Under the pieces are notes generated by a model. It was not told the DNA's origin. It did no database searches and saw only the letters and a program-made list of their open reading frames with translations. 64,000 nt of DNA from Dillenia suffruticosa (taxonomy: Eukaryota > Streptophyta > Magnoliopsida > Dilleniales > Dilleniaceae), in contig JAVTVX010000013.1 of the NCBI GenBank assembly GCA_033439265.1, forward strand, positions 2,568,501-2,632,500, written 5' to 3'. This document shows, piece by piece, positions 49,501 to 61,445 of this stretch. The position numbers and the translations under genes were made by a program. How positions within the stretch are numbered: the first letter of the stretch is position 1; each line of letters opens with the position of its first letter.

Positions 49501-50870
49501 GCATCAATTAAATTTAATTTCACAATCTCTTAGTAACATTTTAAGTATTTTTACTTTATGAATAAATTAAATCACCTAATCTTATGGATAAAATGTTATT
49601 TGGTGGAAAATGAATGCTTTACGAGGAACGAATTAGCCCCCTCCCCCCTTTTCTCCGAGACGGATGTAGGAAATGCCGGTAAAGTCTCTTCAACAAAATA
49701 AGTACCTATGATACGATAAAATAATTTTAAATAAATATTTCTATTTATGCCTTTAATAGAAGGGAATGTGACTTTCTTCTTGCATGCCTCGGCCTATGGT
49801 ACTGCATCCTATACTCCTACGACTAGTTAAAAAATGATAGATTTAGGTTCTCCCACTTAAAATAATAACATGTACGGGTCAGCCCCCACTATCCCCCAAC
49901 ATTACTATTAGATAATTTTATTTTTATAAATAATAATATTCTTATTAATACACACTCAAAAAATATTTTATTTGAAGAATAAATTTGTAAAAATGGGGTA
50001 ATAATATTTTACCCCCACTATTATTATTCCTAAAAGATATTGACTAAAATTTTTATCATTGTCAAAAGTAAAAAATTAAAAAAAAAAAAAAATTGTGGGA
50101 GACAACGATCCTCCCCCTGGCATTGCCTTTTCTATCCATATAAAAATTTGAAATAAAAAATAAGAAGGGATGATAAAATAACAAAATTTTAGGATATATA
50201 ACATTTTATATATAAACACTTTATCAAGATACTTTTTTTAACTTTTTTTTTTTAAGTTAGAGGGAATTAAATTGAAATTTAAATCCTAGAAAGATATGAT
50301 ATGGAGAGAGATTCGTTGGATTCACAGGAGTCGAATCGACCAACAGCCCTAGCGCGCGTGCTCATCTTTCGTAACATCTTACCATGTCGACAGATCATAT
50401 CTGGGTCCCACTATCTCCCAACATTGACCGTTCGATTCGCCATCACGCATCCTAGCCGCACATTTCTTTTTTATATTCCCCCCATACGGTTTTCGTCGTA
50501 CCACTACGACGAACAGTAAAAACAATATCAAGAGGTTAAATGAGTAAAAAATTAAATATATTTTGAATTTTTTCCTTAATTTAAAAATATTTTAATTATG
50601 TATGTTACATAAGATTTGATTCTTTTATTTAGTTTCTCTAAATAAAAATATGATACCAAATGTTTGTAAAATTCCTCAATTGTAATTTCATAAATAACAA
50701 ATAACTTCAAAAGGCCTCCACTCGTTTTTTGTTATAATAATTTAAACTATAAGGGAATGAAACATATAATATGAGGGAGCAGGAGAAGGAAAAAAAGCAA
50801 TAAGGTTCAGTTTTGTTAAGTTAATATTCTTCTAGGGATTGATGGCAAAAAAAGACCCACCTTTTTCTCC

Positions 50871-50918
50871 TATAAATACCATCCTCACCCCTTTCCTCTA
50901 AACCTACACTTCTCTCCT

Positions 50919-50953
<35 letters not shown>
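50871..50953 (+). promoter_or_regulatory. TATA box and CT-rich start region of MIR396 (plus strand)
   Basis: TATAAATACC at 50,871-50,880 is a good TATA box. It is followed about 30 bases later by a CT-rich leader with a TC microsatellite (about 50,921-50,953), then the precursor hairpin. The transcription start is therefore expected near 50,905. Confidence 0.6.
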
Positions 50954-50957
<4 letters not shown>

Positions 50958-50998
50958 GCTAGGGTTTTTCTCTCTCAGGGAAGCATCAGGGAGGGTGT

Positions 50999-51148
50999 GT
51001 GACCCTTTTCATATTCTTCCACAGCTTTCTTGAACTGCATCGGTTCAGTCTTGTTGACACATGAGCGAGTATGTATATATGTATATATTGTTTGCTCTGA
51101 AAATTGTTGCGGTTCAATAAAGCTGTGGGAAGATATGGTGAGGGTCAA
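50999..51148 (+). ncRNA. MIR396A: MIR396 precursor (miR396a type)
   Basis: The mature strand at 51,017-51,037 starts TTCCACAGCTTTCTTGAA and ends CTG, the miR396a form. The opposite arm at 51,112-51,132 (GTTCAATAAAGCTGTGGGAA, then G) is the usual miR396 3p strand. The arms pair nearly fully, with the conserved outer stem GACCC / GGGTC (51,001-51,005 and 51,142-51,146) and a loop of about 70 nt. miR396 guides cleavage of GRF transcription-factor mRNAs and so limits cell proliferation in leaves and roots. TATA box and CT-rich leader lie just upstream. Confidence 0.95.
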
Positions 51149-54100
51149 AGAGAAAAACCATCAAATATGAGGGAGAAGAATGAAGATAAAAGGAGTTAAT
51201 TCTCCATATCCTTGATTTGGGTATACTTCTCATAATTTATTTAAATTCTCCATTCTTTTTTTTTCCCTTTAATTTTCAGTTTGTGCTATTCTTAATTTCC
51301 CTAATCCGAATTATACTAGAAATTGGTAGTGGAATCATTTGTTTTGTGTGTGTGTTTTGATTGTATTTTGCATATTTATGTTGTTCTCACAATGGTTGAA
51401 CTTTTCTTTTCTTTTCTTTTCTTTTCTTTTTTTGAATGGCCCAGATAGAGATGGTATAACAATTGTAATGTGGAGTCCATAAATTTGTGATATTTTCTAT
51501 GGATATGGACTCAGATGTTAGATATTTCATTTTCATTCTTTTCCATTGTCTCTCTCCCTCTGAAGTCCAAGATATTTGTTTGCTTTCTTTATCTCTTTGA
51601 ATCTGAAGGTTCATCATAGCACGGGTTTGATCTGTTGGCTCAATGGAATTTTGGTTGTTAATACTACTACCATGTGGATAAAACTGTTCTCTCTCTCTCT
51701 ATCTCTCTCTCTCTCTCCAGTTAGCTTCTGCGGAAATTCTAAAATGATTGATAATCGACGATGATAGTTCCTTGAGTCCATACAAAGGGAATATTTGTTG
51801 AGGACTCATGATTTTGCAGAGAAAATTTATTTATTCTTTACGAAGCTGCTCTAGATCAATCATAATTCCACATATATATATATATATATATTCTTTGAGG
51901 GTCCTCTAAATTAACCACACATTTATGTTATATACAACATTATATTCCATAATTACTATTTGATGCTTGGCTGAATTTTCCAATTTCATGTCCCATCACT
52001 AGGCAATAGGAAACTATACACATTAGGAAATATATATATAAAAAAAAAAAAGCCACTGACTAATATTGTTTGTAAGCAAAATCATGAGGACCCATCAATT
52101 TTGTATTTTTCAATATACCCGGACTTGTTGTGGGGATCATTCTGATTAGAATATCAGTTACATTCTGGTTCTTCCCTTTTTTTTCTCAATGTTGTTTTCT
52201 TGTACATTTTCAACCCTAGAGATTCCACTTGGGTCATTCACTTTTTTAACGAAAATAAAATCCAAATTTATGATTGATTGACCCATTGGTTTCGTACATT
52301 TTAGGCATCATCTTACCTAGACTCCTATACTTATTTGTAATTAATTGTTTTTTTTTTTGTTGAATTTCAGGCTTTTAAGGGCTGGTCCTTCACAGAGGTT
52401 TGGTTTTCTTCTTTTTAATTTTTGAACCCCCACCCATGCCATCTCTTTTCATTGAATTCTTTTTTTCTTTCTTTTTTCTAAATATATATATATATTAGGT
52501 ATAGGCATTATGATCGGAGAGATGAATTTCTTCATTATTCTTTTTTGCTCTGGAAAATTAGGGTTTTTGGGTCACAGCAAAGCCAGGCCATAGCGGTCTT
52601 TATCTCATAAATATTAAGTGGAGGGGTGGGCCTAAAATGTCCTTTCTTAGATCCATCTTTTCTTCTCTAATGATTCTTTAGGTTCATGAAATTACTAAAG
52701 ATCAGACGTTGATTTAGAGCTTAAAGCACTTGCAAGTAATACTTAGTGCCTGATGACAAGCTACTAATCACCTACCTCCTCCACCCATGTCAAAAAGTTG
52801 GGATTTGTTTGTCTGAATCGGGATTTCTTCTCTGTGACAATGGGGGGGGGAGAGAGAGAGAGAGAGAGCTCACTTTGTTGCTTGTTATAATGCAGACATG
52901 ATTTGATTGCTTTAATACCATACTTTGTCTTTTTTATCTCACTATTGGTAAATCCTTTTTGTGACTACATGACTTTACGAGAAGTCTTTCTTGCCATTCC
53001 GTTTTATTCTCTAACCTTCTTTTGTTTTGAGTAGATTGTCCATTTCAAGATATTGGAAAATGTATAGCATTCTATGCATACTTGACTTGAAAGTAATCTT
53101 TACCAATGCACACACACTCTGCTAGCAACATTATAGACATGTAATTTTGATCTTCTGATCAATAGCTATCCAAAATTAACCGACATGATACAAGAAGTTT
53201 TTGGTCTTGTGATCAAGAGTAGAAAGTACGGATTATATTTGTTTTAGAAAGAGCGACAATAAAAAATGTAAATATCTCAATAACACAATTGTGAGATTTT
53301 CTGCAATTCCACTAATATTTATGTCATCAGAGATTCAATAACCACCCATTAATTTATCATCTCGATGATAAATAGTATTGATTGGATAATAATACAACAA
53401 CTACAAACTTTTTATAGGTATCAATACACATGAGAATCATAGAAGATTATCATGTTTGTATTCTGAATTAATGATGCATGGTATGTCTCAATTGCACATC
53501 CTGTTGACTTTATTTATTTATTTATTGTTTCATCAACCGGCATTCGTGTTGCTCTAACTAATCTAATCAAGCATTGCAGGACCTGTTATGAGGTTGGGTC
53601 CCCCAATTTTGTCTTTCCATTCTTAATTTTTGAACTCATGATCTTGATTAACACAATTTAACGTCCTACCACTACACCCATAACCGATTGATATGTTGAC
53701 TTTACTATTTCTGAGGCCTTTAGAGCTTTTGCGAGCTGAGGGTTTAAGATTCATGTTACGAATTTTATGGAAGTCCATTTCGTGGCAGACATGAAAGTTT
53801 TTATTCTACCTTGAAATCCTTGCTTCAGGATCAATGTGCGCGTCACCAATAGAAAAAGAAGGCCATTAAGTTTCATAGGATATGTGCCACAGTTTTAAAT
53901 AGTTGAGCAGGCAAGTAGTTGTGTCATGACTGTTGATGCTCTCCCAACACATTGGGACGGCACTATTATTGCTTCCCTCGTGTCCTTTCCCTTTCATTTT
54001 CCAAATTGTTCTCAAAAGCTGTAATTTCTCCTTCAATGTTTGTAGATATTTCTTCATGTGAATAATGGTGGCCCTGATTTTGAATGAGGCAGCTCCTTTG

Positions 54101-56998
54101 TGTGTTCACATTTGGTTAATGCAACACTGCAAATGTTGTTTTTAATTTTACTTTAGTTCCTACCTTTTGCCTTTCTGGATATACTGCTATGTGAATAGTG
54201 TTTATGGTTGTCATGTTTTGAAGGAGGCCCTTATGGGGATGCTTGGAGGGGTTCGCCAAGCAAATAAATAAATAAATAAATAAATATATATATATATATT
54301 TTATAGAATGTGTTTCGAAATCTCACATAGAATTAGCTTGATGTTTGTTTTTATTTTTTATAAAATGGTTAATCGAATGAGTTGAAATCCCTGATAATTC
54401 AAAAAAATCAAAAAACATTATTGAATAATCTAATTCCATGTTTACAAAATTACAAATCAAAGATGTAGTAATCAAAGTTTATTGCATTGGCATTCTTCTG
54501 ATAGAAGATGAAGTTTTTGGGTTGTATTATATATTAATAAGAAATCAGATGTACACACCATATTGGATTTAAAATCTTTTATGGGCATGACGCAGCAGCC
54601 CCTAAGAATTTTAAGAAGAAATTTCATATAATTTCAAAATACTATAATTCTAAAAATTTTTGCTCCACCAAAATATTATAATAATCCTTCCTCTTCATAT
54701 TATAACCCAAAATATGTGTTATATTTGTTTTCATTAATATAATTTCTTGTTTGGCCCCAATTTGAAGTATTATAATTCATATCAACCATAACTTTTAAAT
54801 GATAAGATCCCCAAATTTTGTTTGATTAATCTGGTCTGAATACCGTGAAATCTATTAAGGGATTGATTATCTTAAATTTTTTTTTCTTTATTCTTGGTAC
54901 TCAAATTGCATGGTATTATTAAATAAATTAAAATTAATTTTGCCTTATGGATAAGATGTCCCTAAATATATCCTTTTCCAACTTGCTCTATATAAATACA
55001 TCATAAATGGAGTAGTGAGGGCTTTCTTTCCCTTATCTCGAATCAAGAGATCCGTGATCACAGTTTTGATTTATTTGCATTTAAGGTTTAACCTGCGAAT
55101 GTGAACTTTCAAATCTAACCCTAAGAGAATATGACTGACTAGCTGTAGTGTACTTTCACCTTGCTCACTCGTGGAGTATCTTTCCCTTTTTAGCAGAATT
55201 ATTACTATGGCATTATTTCTCAATCATTTTTGGATTTTGCCAAAATTGTGTAGTTTTGATCCTTCTTTTTTTTGTCTCCACTTGGCATGAGAAATTACAT
55301 TGGCAGACAAAAAATTTAATTGTCTAAGGATTTTTCCATGACCATTTTCATAAACTTAAGTGTTGAAATGTTATTTGATAAATTATTATTTTTTTCAAGG
55401 CTTAAGTTATTTGATATTTGCATGGAGTAGAGATAGTAAAACATTTTATCATACTTAATTGGAGAATATTTTATATTACAGAGTTAAATTCACTATTTTG
55501 TCTACGCCTGCTAAATGAAAAAAAAAATATATATATATATATATATATTCTTTCCTAGTTCTTCTCACTCAACAAAAATAATCATCTAGAGAGAGAGCCA
55601 ACATATAAACATGCTAGGATTAAAAGAGTCCTTGGAAAATATGCTTATTTTGTTTTAGTCCTTCTATCATTTGTGCAGAGAAGGAGGGGGTAAAAAACAA
55701 CCTTTTCATATGGTAAGGAAAATAACGACCTTGTTATATGAATTGGTGTCCTCTTTTCTCGTGTGTGCATGACAATTTTCTTTGAACATGTCAACCTTAA
55801 TCGCAGCCAAACGCGTTTAATTTGGAAACCATGTTTAAAGTGTCATTAATTTGAAGGAGTAAGCTGTGAGAGTACTCTCTGTACAACGCGAGATTTTCAT
55901 CAACATTTTTGAAGAAGCCAGCATTGATTCCTTTTCCTGTGGTGATCAACAACTGCCTTCAAGACTGCAGTTTCTGTATGTCCTTTCACTGAAAAAAAAA
56001 TGGAGGTACAATAATATGTACTATGTCTCCTTCACAAGCAAAGATGTCACCACTTGATCAAAGGAAAAAGAAAAATTGTGGCATTTTACTGTTTCCTGGA
56101 GCATCGTTTGATGGTAAAGGCTTGCTTAACTGGGTAGGTATGGTGATATCCCCTCCGTCTGCCTCTACCAGTCAAGTTGAATATATATATATCTGCATAA
56201 TTTTTCAAAAGTGAGAAATTTTTAATTTAATAACAAAATTTTAAGGTTTAAATATCAGAGTTCAAGTTGAGAGTATATCCCACTAACATGCAATGTTTAA
56301 ATTTCTTTTTAATTATTTTTCTTAAAAAATTAAATAATTTGTTAATCTTTTAAAGAAAATTGACATATAGAGAATAAATGGCACCATCCCATATTTGGCT
56401 ACACTGGGACTCCATTTAGAACTTTGGATCTCACCAACCATTCCAAGCCATAAAATTTATTTTTCCACAAACCTCTAAAATTCTCTGCAAGGAGTCAACA
56501 GATAATAGAAAAGGGTTTATTGGAATGGGCATAATTGAGCTATTAATTTTTGGAGAAATAATTCTGAGAATTTTTTTTTTCTGCAAAAATTCAATCAATA
56601 AAAATAAATGCACAGAATGGCTTTGGTCAACATAATATTTAATAAAAAGCATTTATGTTTGGATCGTCGGAAATGCTGCAACATGCAGAGAACATAAATA
56701 ATTCATAATGGAGATGATATTCATTGCAAAAGGGTACATGAAATTCAGAGTTACACACACTTACAGTTATCTAAATTAAATAATTAGTGGTAATTTTATA
56801 CAACTCAAACCTCTAACAAAAAGTATAATTCTATAAGCACAATTATTGGACATGGATACTGTATTAGAAAATTGCTTTCGCCTAAGAAGCAAAAATAAAA
56901 TTCTTTTAAATATCAAACAAAGGCGAGACTGCCTAAATCCTAACAGTAACAAGTAGCAAAGTAAAACTTAAAAGCAAAAAAGGAATTGGCTCAAAATT

Positions 56999-56999
<1 letters not shown>
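51149..56999. other. Region downstream of the MIR396A hairpin, no gene recognised
   Basis: The first part is probably the rest of the MIR396A primary transcript. Microsatellites occur at about 51,693-51,718 (TC), 52,850-52,868 (GA), 54,264-54,300 (AAAT/AT) and 55,527-55,549 (AT). AT-rich, with no supported coding exon. Confidence 0.5.
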
Positions 57000-57036
<37 letters not shown>

Positions 57037-57166
57037 ATGGGGGTGGGGTGGTAAGGTTGGAATTCAGATGCTGTCAAAAACTGAGGCTTTGAGGCTTTGT
57101 TCAGAGAATTTTGGTATGTGGTAAAAGTTGAAGTTATAAGGAGTGGTGAAAGTGGAGGGGAGGGGG

Positions 57167-57197
<31 letters not shown>

Positions 57198-57486
57198 ATG
57201 GGGGTGGTGTGGTAAGGTTGGAATTCAGATGCTGTCAAAAACTGAGGCTTTGAGGCTTTGTTCAGAGAATTTTGGTATGTGGTAAAAGTTGAAGTTATAA
57301 GGAGTGGTGAAAGTGGAGGGGAGGGGGACACAGAGAGAGAGAGAGAGAGAGAGAGAATGGGGGTGGGGTGGTAAGGTTGGAATTCAGATGCTGTCAAAAA
57401 CTGAGGCTTTGAGGCTTTGTTCAGAGAATTTTGGTATGTGGTAAAAGTTGAAGTTATAAGGAGTGGTGAAAGTGGAGGGGAGGGGG

Positions 57487-57528
<42 letters not shown>

Positions 57529-57662
57529 CGAGCTTGGGGGTGGGGTGGTAAGTTTGGAATTCAGATGCCGTCAAAAACTGAGGCTTTGTTCAGAGAAATT
57601 TGGTATGTGGTAAAAGTTGAAGTTATAACGAGGAAAGTGGAAGGGGAGGGGGAGAGAGAGAG
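57000..57662. repeat. Minisatellite with about 160-bp units, nearly four copies
   Basis: Units start at about 57,036, 57,197, 57,356 and 57,531. Each has GGGGGTGG, GGAATTCAGATGC, GTCAAAAACTGAGGC, TTGGTATGTGGTAAAAGTTG, GGGGAGGGGGACAC and a GA tract of variable length. The last copy is shortened and more diverged. The spacing of about 159-161 bp keeps a spurious frame open on the minus strand. Confidence 0.9.
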
Positions 57663-58698
57663 ATCAGATGTTGACAAAGGCTAACCTTTTTCACTGAAAT
57701 TTATGATGATAAGAAAATTCCCAAGAGACAAACAAGATGAACTATCATTATTGATGACAATTTTTTTTGAAAGGTTGGGAATCTTCTGCCAACCGATCTC
57801 TCTCAATTTTCAGCAACTGGGACTGAAGATCAGAGTAAAAACTTTATTAACAAAAAGAAAAATTGAAATTTATTAGAAAGTAATTTTTTTCTTTTTTTTA
57901 AAAAATAAAGAAGAATTATGTATCTTCTGCATTCTTCATGCATGGCACAAACGTGTTGCAGTTAAAATGAATAGAACTAAAAAGATCCAAAGCGAATTGT
58001 CAATTACAATCTTTGTCTTGTATCAAAAGTAAATAATTTTCAGAATAAAAGTATGAAAACTCAAGAGCAAAATGAAATTTCCCAACAAGAATTTTCAAGA
58101 ATTCGTATGAATTAACTTTAAATCAAGCTATGAAATTCCAAATCACAATGTAAGGTAAGTGTGATCTAATCACTTAACCAGAATTCACATACCCCATAGA
58201 TCTTAACTAAATCCTATAAAGTTCATCAACCAATTATAATTCTCCACAAAGAATTCTCACAAATTTGAATTATAGCTCAGAAGAAGTTAAAATTATCAAG
58301 AACACAATTTCCTAACCAGAATTACAAGAGTTCAGGTGAATTACCTGTAATTTTAAACTATGAGAGAATGTGCTCTCATCCAATTAGAATTCAGATCGCC
58401 ATCCCAAAAAAACCCTCATCTAAATTCATCGACGGATTATAATTCTCCCAAAAAAAAAAATCCAAGGAAAAGCGAAATATAGCTCCAAAAAAAAAGTATA
58501 AACTGGGAATTAAAAAAATGGTTGCTTTTTTGAATTTAAAGGGGAATATTACCCCAATTTACCTATATGCATGCAAGTAAAAAGCTGAAGAAACCCACTT
58601 TTGATCGATCACAGGCTTTGATGAGTGGTGCACAAAGAGAGATCTTGGCTGCGAAGTTGACCAAAAATTTTGAAGCCTTGTTATCATCAAGTCCACAA

Positions 58699-58826
58699 TT
58701 AGGCATGTTCTCCCACAGCTTTCTTGAGCTTCTCCGTTATTATTATTAATATCAAAAATGAAAATATTATTTTTGACAATTAAACAGAAGAAGAAGTTCA
58801 AGAAAGCTGTGGAAAAGCATGACAGG
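58699..58826 (-). ncRNA. MIR396B: MIR396 precursor (miR396b type)
   Basis: On the minus strand the mature sequence occupies 58,814-58,794; it begins TTCCACAGCTTTCTTGAA and ends CTT, the miR396b form. The 3p strand at 58,729-58,709 begins GCTCAAGAAAGCTGTGGGA. The arms pair well around an AT-rich loop of about 64 nt. The gene is transcribed toward MIR396A, 7.7 kb away, so the two are convergent. Targets should be the same GRF mRNAs. Confidence 0.95.
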
Positions 58827-58851
58827 ACTTGCATTACTAATATTCCTCCGT

Positions 58852-58854
<3 letters not shown>

Positions 58855-58897
<43 letters not shown>

Positions 58898-58921
58898 TCA
58901 TATAATGTGTGCGTCTGTGAG

Positions 58922-58977
<56 letters not shown>
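58855..58977. repeat. TC tract followed by GA tract upstream of MIR396B
   Basis: A TC run (58,855-58,894) and a GA run (58,919-58,977) flank 24 bases, so either strand could fold into a long hairpin. They lie in the probable leader of the minus-strand MIR396B. Confidence 0.8.
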
Positions 58978-58980
<3 letters not shown>

Positions 58981-60252
58981 GGGTGGTTAAGAGTGGGTGA
59001 GATGAACCTTGCCCAGACAAATCACAATTCCTATGGACCACTCTAAAAACACATAATCTGTGTAGCAGCTTTATAGAGAGGTTGAGACTTGTTGGGTGAA
59101 ATAGGGTTTTCACTTAGCAGGGAGGGGGAGAGAGAGAGAGAGTTGCAATTTTAACCCCCCCCCCCCCGCCCAAACAAAAGCCTAACTTTAGCACACTGAG
59201 TGCGCAGTGGGGTAGATCTGCAACGCGAAGTGGGTGAACAAAATTAATCACTTTTTGGCACAATATAAAAATAATAATAAAATGCAGTCGAATGCCAATT
59301 TAGATGTAGAAGAATTATCCGGAGATAAGGGTTACAAGTAGTTTTTAAATAATTTTATAAAAAATTAAATAAGTAAAATGTTAAAATAGGATAACAAAAA
59401 TCAAACTATATAATATATAATTAAATTCAATAAGAAACAAAATATAAAGTTTGAAATCATCCCATCCCCATCACATGGTGGCATGTGATAATGAAACCCT
59501 TTTTATATATGGTGAGATTTTTAAAGGTATGGGGGTGTTTATGGTCCCCCAATCGATCTGTGTTATTTTTTTTCTTCCCCATAAAAACTGATATTAATAT
59601 AAAGTGGCCAATCTGCCCAATTTGTTTTGGACTTCTTCATGCATTTACTACTAATACTACTACACGTGCAGATTGCCATGTTTGCTTCTAGTTTGATTTC
59701 CTGTTTTTTTTTTTGTTTTCTTTTTCCATGCTCTTGTTGTGTGACTTGTAAGAACAAACTGAACCCAAAAATATTATTCAAAATGGAGCCATTAGAGAGA
59801 AAACCCTGAAATCTAACGTCAATGAGTTAAAAAAAAAAACATCCTTAAAAAGCCAATCTTCCTAATTGCTGAATTCTTACAACTTCGAAGTAGTAACTAA
59901 TTGTTAGTCCATGAAATGTTGAAAAACAAAGAAGAGGTATATGGACATTGTTATCCAATTAAAAAAATGGCAATGATGCAATTACAACTTTAGGAGACAA
60001 GCAGATCTGCCCATGGCATGATGCATGATATGATAGTTTTCTTATTTGAGAATTTAAAATACATTATTCTCCTAGTTTTTAATTATAAATATTGGCCAAT
60101 CACCTTTCCTCCTGTACTTCCAATTTTCATGGTAGTCATTTTCATTTTCATAAACTTCCAATAACAAAATATATGCTATCACATCCCCATTGCGGACCTG
60201 ATGCTCCCCCTTTTCTCCTTCAACAAATGGTAAAAAAAGGGCAAACTAGCCT

Positions 60253-60307
<55 letters not shown>

Positions 60308-60835
60308 TATATTTGAAACATAATAAAATTCTCCACCAACGATACTATACCATTGTCTAAAAAGAGAATTCATCAGCACCTTACCGAGATGCTAGGGTTT
60401 GTGGACCAACCCTCATGTCTTGATCGTGGCCCTTCGTAGTAAGATGAGGCTTTGCTTGGATTAATTGAACTATTATGTGATCCTCGCTAACATGCACCGT
60501 TTATACATATACACATACATACATACATATATATAACTTCTTACTCTTTTATTTTACCTTTTTTGGTGCAGTTTACTTGCAAGATAAGAAGGGAATAAAG
60601 CTTCAATTTTATACCTTTATCGCGAATAACAGTTTATTCATATTTTTCGTATTTCATTCTAAATATTTTCTGATTGACAAAATTGTCAACTTTGATTTTA
60701 AATTGTGAGGGCAGTTGTCATGGACTAAGGACAGGGACTTAAGTCATATGGTGCCCATGAAAATAGACGGGTGAGACCAGGTGTCCAAAGAAAACATATA
60801 AAAATAGTTAGAAATTAATACCAAATTTTTTTAAA

Positions 60836-61003
60836 TTAAGTGATGGGATATTCTATCTGTTTAGTCAGAGATCTCAAGTTCGAATTCTGGAAATGACGAA
60901 AAAAGATTTGAAAGAACTAACCTCTAAATAGATTTTAAAATATTTAAATTAGATTAATCAAATAAAATTTGGGTATCTACGGTAAAAATTAAAAAAAAAA
61001 ATA
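60836..61003 (+). repeat. Degenerate tRNA-derived SINE-like copy with A-tail
   Basis: Left part GTGATGGGATATTCTATCTG (box-A-like) and CAAGTTCGAATTCTGG (box B). Right part AAATTAGATTAATCAAATA, TTTGGGTATCTACGG and an A-rich tail to about 61,003. Confidence 0.55.
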
Positions 61004-61235
61004 GTGAGGAGCTAATACGATAATAAGAAGTACGGTCATGATTATTTATATGAGTCATCATCTAATAAAAGCCCACCCAAATAGGGTGGTGGTGGGCTGG
61101 GCCTGGGCTGAAGTGAGGGTGGGCGCAGCAGGTTAGTGGCTGTTTGGTGGAAGTGGGCTCCACAGTTTTGTATAATAGGCCGGTGACTAGGGGTTTCACA
61201 GAGGACCCGTTACTATCAGGTCCACCTCGTTGCTT

Positions 61236-61445
61236 TTTTTTTTTTTTTTATTCCTAATTTGATTATCGCTTGATAACTAAATTTTTACTCTGATTAATTT
61301 AAATCAATCCGTTATTAGGTTCGTCTTAAAGGATTTCTTAAAATAATTTTTTCTATTCTCATATCAAATTAAATCATGATATGATTGAAGGATATCGATA
61401 TTTATCCTACTGACCCAACCAAACGTTGATAGATCCACGTCATTG
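61236..61445 (-). repeat. Degenerate SINE-like copy, minus orientation
   Basis: It begins with a T-run (61,236-61,249), the tail of a minus-strand element. Reading back gives GGTTGGGTCAGTAGGATAAA at the head and ATCATGATTTAATTTGATAT in the middle. Confidence 0.45.

Larger units (their letters stand above)
42051..50820. other. Gene-poor region with dispersed repeats
   Basis: No convincing protein-coding exon. Contains SINE-like copies (listed separately), a G-rich pentamer run at 45,363-45,408, poly-A tracts and long AT stretches. A second G/C-rich spot (CACCCCACCCCACCCC) lies near 49,030. Confidence 0.5.

Noticed and set aside
54540-54760. Possible old retroelement piece (CCCCTAAGAATTTT...TTTCATATAATTTC)
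   Set aside because: The phrase recalls plant repeat UTRs but I could not place it in a family or find borders.
57134-57574. 146-codon minus-strand open frame with a 53-residue repeat
   Set aside because: It is produced by the 160-bp minisatellite, whose unit is close to a multiple of three. Composition is Ser-Leu from GA tracts and there is no promoter or homologue.
60258-60311. TA-rich run as a replication origin or hairpin
   Set aside because: It is a simple TA microsatellite with one interruption; nothing else supports a special role.
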